Assembly (NCBI GenBank): GCA_002786855.1
Contig: PCUU01000018.1
Span: forward strand, 1 to 34,288
Origin: Cytophagales bacterium CG12_big_fil_rev_8_21_14_0_65_40_12
Lineage (GTDB): Bacteria; Bacteroidota; Bacteroidia; Cytophagales; Cyclobacteriaceae
DNA length: 34,288 nt
Reading direction: 5' to 3'
Both the position numbers and the translations under genes were made by a program. Below the pieces are notes generated by a model that did not search any database, had not been told where the DNA came from, and saw only the letters and a list, made by a program, of their open reading frames with translations. This document shows, in pieces, positions 30,774 through 34,288 of this stretch; position 1 is the first letter of the stretch, and each line of letters opens with the position of its first letter.

Positions 30774-32303
30774 ATGAAACAGTATTTTAAATTATTCGAC
30801 TTTCAACAGAAGGTCAATTACAAAAACGAAGTCTTGTCTGGCTTAACTGTCGCGCTCGCCTTAGTGCCTGAAGCAGTAGCTTTTGCGCTTATTGCTGGGC
30901 TTTCACCTTTAACAGGTCTTTATGCAGCGTTTGTGATGGGACTGATCACTTCTATTCTCGGTGGTCGGCCGGGGATGATTTCTGGTGCTACAGGTGCCGT
31001 TGCGGTGGTCATCGTGTCGTTGGCAAAAGATCATGGCGTTGAATATGTATTTGCAGCGGTGGTGCTGGCAGGGGCGATTCAGTTCTTGGCTGGAATGCTA
31101 AAACTAGGCAAGCTCATGAGGTTGGTGCCTCACCCTGTTATTTTTGGATTTGTTAACGGTTTGGCCATTATCATTTTTACCTCTCAATTGACCCAATTCA
31201 AAAATGCGGAAGGAAACTGGCTTACAGGAACACCAATGTATATTTTACTGGGTTTGGTTTTGCTCACCATGCTGATCATTTGGGGTTTGCCAAAGTTGAG
31301 CAAAGTAATTCCCGCCTCATTGGTGGCTATTTTGGTTGTTTTTGGAATTGTTGTGTTCTTCAATATCGAAACCAAAACAGTAGGGGACATTGCTTCCATA
31401 AAAGGAGGTTTCCCTCCGTTTCATATTCCAAATATTCCTTTCAATTGGGATACACTGATGTTGATTCTTCCATATTCGGCCATAGTTGCGGGAGTGGGTT
31501 TAATAGAAAGTTTGCTCACCCTCAATATTGTGGATGAAATCACAGAATCAAGAGGGAGGAGTAATAAAGAGGCCGTAGCACAGGGCATTGCAAATATCGT
31601 TTCTGGTTTCTTTTCCGGAATGGGCGGTTGTGCCATGATTGGGCAAAGCCTGATCAACATTTCGAATGGGGCTAGAGCGAGACTTTCTGGCATTGTGGCC
31701 TCAGTGATGCTATTGGTTTTTGTGATGTTCGGCTCAAGCCTAATTGAAAAAGTACCGATGGCCGCATTGACGGGTTTGATGATTATGGTGGCCATAGGCA
31801 CCTTCGAATGGGCGAGTTTCAAAACTATTAACAGAATGCCAAAGTCCGATATATTGGTGATGGTTTTGGTGACCCTGGTGACCGTGTTTTTACACAATCT
31901 GGCATTGGCAGTTTTGGTGGGAGTTATTATTTCTGCTTTGGTTTTTGCTTGGGACAACTCAAAAAGAATCAGGGCACGAAAATCCATTGATGAGCATGGC
32001 GTAAAGCATTATGAGATTTATGGCCCCTTGTTTTTCGGTTCTATAGCTGCCTTCAATGATAAGTTTGATGTCCATAACGATCCAGATGAAGTGATCATTG
32101 ATTTTTATGAAAGCCGTGTGGTAGATATGTCTGCTATTGAAGCTTTGAATAAAATCACCGAGCGCTATAGAAAAGCTGGGAAAAAAGTGCATCTAAAGCA
32201 CCTGAGCCCTGATTGCAAGACGCTTTTGGCCAATGCCGATGAAATCATAGATGTAAATGTGTTGGAAGATCCTACATATAAAGTGATGACCAACTCGCTG
32301 TAA
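30774..32303 (+). CDS. SulP-family anion transporter with STAS domain
   Basis: The 509-residue protein has the SulP plan: about 12-14 membrane segments (residues about 20-395) with the family opening NEVLSGLTVALALVPEAVAF and LTGLYAAFVMGLI, then a C-terminal cytoplasmic STAS domain (about 420-509, VIIDFYESRVVDMSAIEALN). SulP proteins carry sulfate, bicarbonate or dicarboxylates; the substrate is not readable from sequence. A GTG at 30756 is in frame, but ATG 30774 gives the usual short N-terminus. It is monocistronic, about 400 bases before the SLC13 transporter gene, which may be functionally related. Confidence 0.93.
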   Translation: MKQYFKLFDFQQKVNYKNEVLSGLTVALALVPEAVAFALIAGLSPLTGLYAAFVMGLITSILGGRPGMISGATGAVAVVIVSLAKDHGVEYVFAAVVLAGAIQFLAGMLKLGKLMRLVPHPVIFGFVNGLAIIIFTSQLTQFKNAEGNWLTGTPMYILLGLVLLTMLIIWGLPKLSKVIPASLVAILVVFGIVVFFNIETKTVGDIASIKGGFPPFHIPNIPFNWDTLMLILPYSAIVAGVGLIESLLTLNIVDEITESRGRSNKEAVAQGIANIVSGFFSGMGGCAMIGQSLINISNGARARLSGIVASVMLLVFVMFGSSLIEKVPMAALTGLMIMVAIGTFEWASFKTINRMPKSDILVMVLVTLVTVFLHNLALAVLVGVIISALVFAWDNSKRIRARKSIDEHGVKHYEIYGPLFFGSIAAFNDKFDVHNDPDEVIIDFYESRVVDMSAIEALNKITERYRKAGKKVHLKHLSPDCKTLLANADEIIDVNVLEDPTYKVMTNSL

Positions 32304-32706
32304 ACTTTATTTGGATTTAGGATTGAAAAGGAAGCAAGCTGTCCAAATCCTGCATTTGCTATGTGTTTTGTACTAACTGGAGAGGCTTGCTATAACCGCT
32401 TTCTAGTTTGATCTCGATTTTCTCGAAGAAGTGAAGGTATTATGCCCATTCAGGGCTTAGTTAAGTTTACACCGAATTAAGGATGAGCTTGCACCCATTC
32501 TTATAATTTTTCTCCCCATTGGGGCAAAGCACTGATATTCCGACTCACATAGTCCCGAAAGGGCTTTGTGTCTATGCGAAAGCTTTCTAATTTGATGATC
32601 GAAACTGCCTGTGTTGAGGGATTTAAAAGAGCAGTAAATACAGCAATGTTGATGGTTTTTTCTACTTTTGGTTTTATACAAAGCAATGAGACAATCCTAA
32701 ATTCTT
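32304..32706. other. Gene-free stretch with three small hairpins
   Basis: No credible gene lies between the two transporters. GCCC-N5-GGGC (32444-32456), CCCC-ATT-GGGG (32514-32524) and a longer imperfect hairpin CACATAGTCCC-GAAA-GGGCTTTGTG (32546-32570) lie in a row; the last has a GAAA loop. They look like worn copies of intergenic repeats common in Bacteroidota. A TACTTTTG at 32663-32670 could be the -7 element of the next gene, 36 bases before its ATG, without a matching TTG. Confidence 0.5.
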
Positions 32707-34140
32707 ATGTCTGATTCTAGAGCTTATTCTCTTTCGCATTACACCAAGAAGATCGAAAGACAAACCAAAGTTATTTTCTTTCTAACCACCTTAATCGTCT
32801 CATTTCTACTGGTCTACTTTTTAAGAGACCCTAGTTTTAACCCCACTCAAGATTACACCCTTTTTCTGCTTTTTTTTGCAATTGGACTTTGGATTACAGA
32901 AGCCATACCACCCTTTGCAGTCGGGATTTTAATCATTGGTTTTTTGGTCTTTACTATGGGGTCGAATCCAGACATAGACGTTAAGCAATATGTGCAAACT
33001 TGGTCAGATGGAGTTATTTGGCTATTTCTGGGAGGTTTTTTTCTTGCAGAAGCAATGCATAAAACTCAACTTGATGTATCTCTTTTAAAGTTTGTCTTGC
33101 CCAAGCTAGGGAGTAATTCTAGGAATGTTTTGCTCGGACTGATGATGGTGACGGCTGTGTTGTCAATGCTCATGAGCAACACTGCCACAACCTCTATGAT
33201 ATTGGGCGCTATTACTCCTTTGATTTTGACTTTGGGAAACAAAGCTCCGTTGGTTAGGGCATTGATCATTGGCGTACCGGCAGCAGCTTCTTTGGGAGGA
33301 ATGGGAACGATTATAGGTTCTGCTCCGAATGCCATAGCCGTTGGTGCACTTGAATCTGTTGGTATTACCATTTCTTTTATTGAATGGATGATTATTGGAC
33401 TTCCTGCTGCCGCTGTGTTGGTTTTTTGCTTTTACAAGATGTTGGTACATCGCTATAAACTGAAAACAGAAATAATATCCCTTGATTTTCTGGCGGTAAA
33501 TTCTGCCACTTCTAGTACAGATGGCGAAGAAGAGAATATAAAGAGGAATATTGTTATTGTGGTGTTGATAGGCACATTATTGCTCTGGCTGACATCTCAA
33601 TGGACGGGCATTCCTGTTGCCGTGGTTTCTGGAATTCCCATTATACTATTGACTATGTTGGGTATAATTGATTCTAAAGACGTTCGTAAACTTCCTTGGG
33701 ATACATTGATGTTAGTCGCTGGTGGGTTGTCTTTAGGCTTAGCCATTCAAGAACAGGGCATCGCTCAATATTTCATTCAAAGCATTGAGCATTTCAACCT
33801 TAATTATTACGTCTTGATTATAATTTTTGGCTATGCTTCTGTGGTATTTTCTAATTTCATGAGCAATACAGCGGCAACCACTATTTTAGTGCCTTTGGGT
33901 ATTTCCTTGGTTTCTCTCATCTCAGTAGCGAACGTGGCTTTTTTGCCAATAGTAATCGGCTTGGCCGCTTCATGTGCTTTATTCTTACCTGTTTCTACTC
34001 CTCCAAATGCAGTTGCTTTTAGTTTAGGAGTGGTTGATCAAAAAGAATTTTTCCCTGGGGGCTTATTGATTGCGCTAATTGGACCTGCGGTAATTATTTC
34101 TTTCACCTTATTGATCTTAAACCTTTTAAACCTTGGTTGA
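32707..34140 (+). CDS. SLC13/DASS-family sodium-coupled anion symporter
   Basis: The 477-residue membrane protein has two homologous halves, each with the signature S-N-T motif of divalent anion:sodium symporters: MSNTATTSM (about residues 157-165) and FMSNTAATTIL (about 386-396). Other typical parts are LWITEAIPPFAVGIL and LAASCALFLPVSTPPNAVAF near the C-terminus. Members carry dicarboxylates (succinate, citrate) or sulfate with Na+. A marine-type sodium-driven transporter fits the presumed habitat but this is inference. A leader of about 400 bases separates it from the SulP gene, so it is probably transcribed from its own promoter. Confidence 0.94.
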   Translation: MSDSRAYSLSHYTKKIERQTKVIFFLTTLIVSFLLVYFLRDPSFNPTQDYTLFLLFFAIGLWITEAIPPFAVGILIIGFLVFTMGSNPDIDVKQYVQTWSDGVIWLFLGGFFLAEAMHKTQLDVSLLKFVLPKLGSNSRNVLLGLMMVTAVLSMLMSNTATTSMILGAITPLILTLGNKAPLVRALIIGVPAAASLGGMGTIIGSAPNAIAVGALESVGITISFIEWMIIGLPAAAVLVFCFYKMLVHRYKLKTEIISLDFLAVNSATSSTDGEEENIKRNIVIVVLIGTLLLWLTSQWTGIPVAVVSGIPIILLTMLGIIDSKDVRKLPWDTLMLVAGGLSLGLAIQEQGIAQYFIQSIEHFNLNYYVLIIIFGYASVVFSNFMSNTAATTILVPLGISLVSLISVANVAFLPIVIGLAASCALFLPVSTPPNAVAFSLGVVDQKEFFPGGLLIALIGPAVIISFTLLILNLLNLG

Positions 34141-34221
34141 GATTTCCCACAAATTCCATCGCGTCCCGATACAAGCTTTCTACCTTTTTTGTCCGCATCA
34201 CGGATGAAATGGATTTTGGGA

Positions 34222-34287
34222 TTATGCTGATTTTTCTATCAAACGCTGAAAGTTCAACTCATCTAATGCAGTGGTGACAAACCTCTC
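34222..34287 (-). CDS. C-terminal end of a leftward gene (partial)
   Basis: On the minus strand a frame open at the window edge reads a 21-residue tail ending RLIEKSA before TAA at 34224-34222; the other two minus frames are closed within ten codons. It is too short to name. The bases between the transporter stop at 34140 and this stop show no terminator. The call rests only on the open frame and its position. Confidence 0.3.
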   Translation of the reverse strand, partial: ERFVTTALDELNFQRLIEKSA

Positions 34288-34288
34288 G

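Noticed and set aside
1-34288. tRNA or rRNA genes
   Set aside because: No cloverleaf with TTCRANY arm or rRNA-like stretch was noticed on either strand in the gaps; small RNA genes of other types cannot be excluded by eye.

Overview
The window looks like a stretch of chromosome from a free-living, probably aquatic member of the Bacteroidota, most like the Cytophagales. Three points support this. Three promoters match the Bacteroidota primary-sigma pattern exactly (TTG, 20 bases, TANNTTTG). Clear Shine-Dalgarno sites are scarce, and many products are lipoproteins or secreted proteins of Bacteroidota type. Several dispersed palindromic repeats resemble ones common in that phylum. The genus cannot be fixed from sequence reading alone. 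There is no rRNA, tRNA, CRISPR array or phage module.

Layout. 1-365: the tail of a gene and a strong terminator. 366-2775: a small membrane protein facing a YHYH / MORN-repeat / Sco operon of three lipoproteins, possibly copper-related. 2874-8511: a complete tripartite RND efflux operon (adaptor, pump, TolC-like channel). 8721-11770: an outer-membrane barrel protein, an SRPBCC-GyrI fusion and a conserved small acidic protein. 11.9-22.4 kb: an accessory-looking region rich in repeats. It holds a secreted TPR-CHAT protein, a GIY-YIG nuclease gene set inside an array of hairpin repeats, an Asp-box lipoprotein with a membrane partner, a two-gene unit that looks like a toxin-antitoxin pair with an ADP-ribosyltransferase-like product, and a secreted protein of unknown function. 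22.5-25.2 kb: a TPR sensor histidine kinase and a NarL-type response regulator. 25.2-28.7 kb: small metabolic genes (SnoaL-like, M20 amidohydrolase, DUF1348, pyridoxamine-phosphate-oxidase-like, cupin). 28.9-30.5 kb: a HipBA toxin-antitoxin operon. 30.8-34.1 kb: two anion transporters, SulP-STAS and SLC13/DASS.

Two signals are not explained by the gene list. First, the genes at 12214, 16640 and 21391 share an almost identical box about 26 bases long fused to the same promoter architecture, with 25-29 bases from the -7 element to the ATG. This suggests one small regulon of exported proteins: the CHAT protein, the lipoprotein operon and the unknown protein. Second, the GIY-YIG gene lies between the second copy and the remaining right half of a third copy of an approximately 161-base imperfect palindrome. 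The internal hairpins of these palindromes keep a 9-base loop while their stems change on both sides, as expected if the folded form matters. A nuclease physically associated with its own family of foldback repeats is the best candidate here for an undescribed system.
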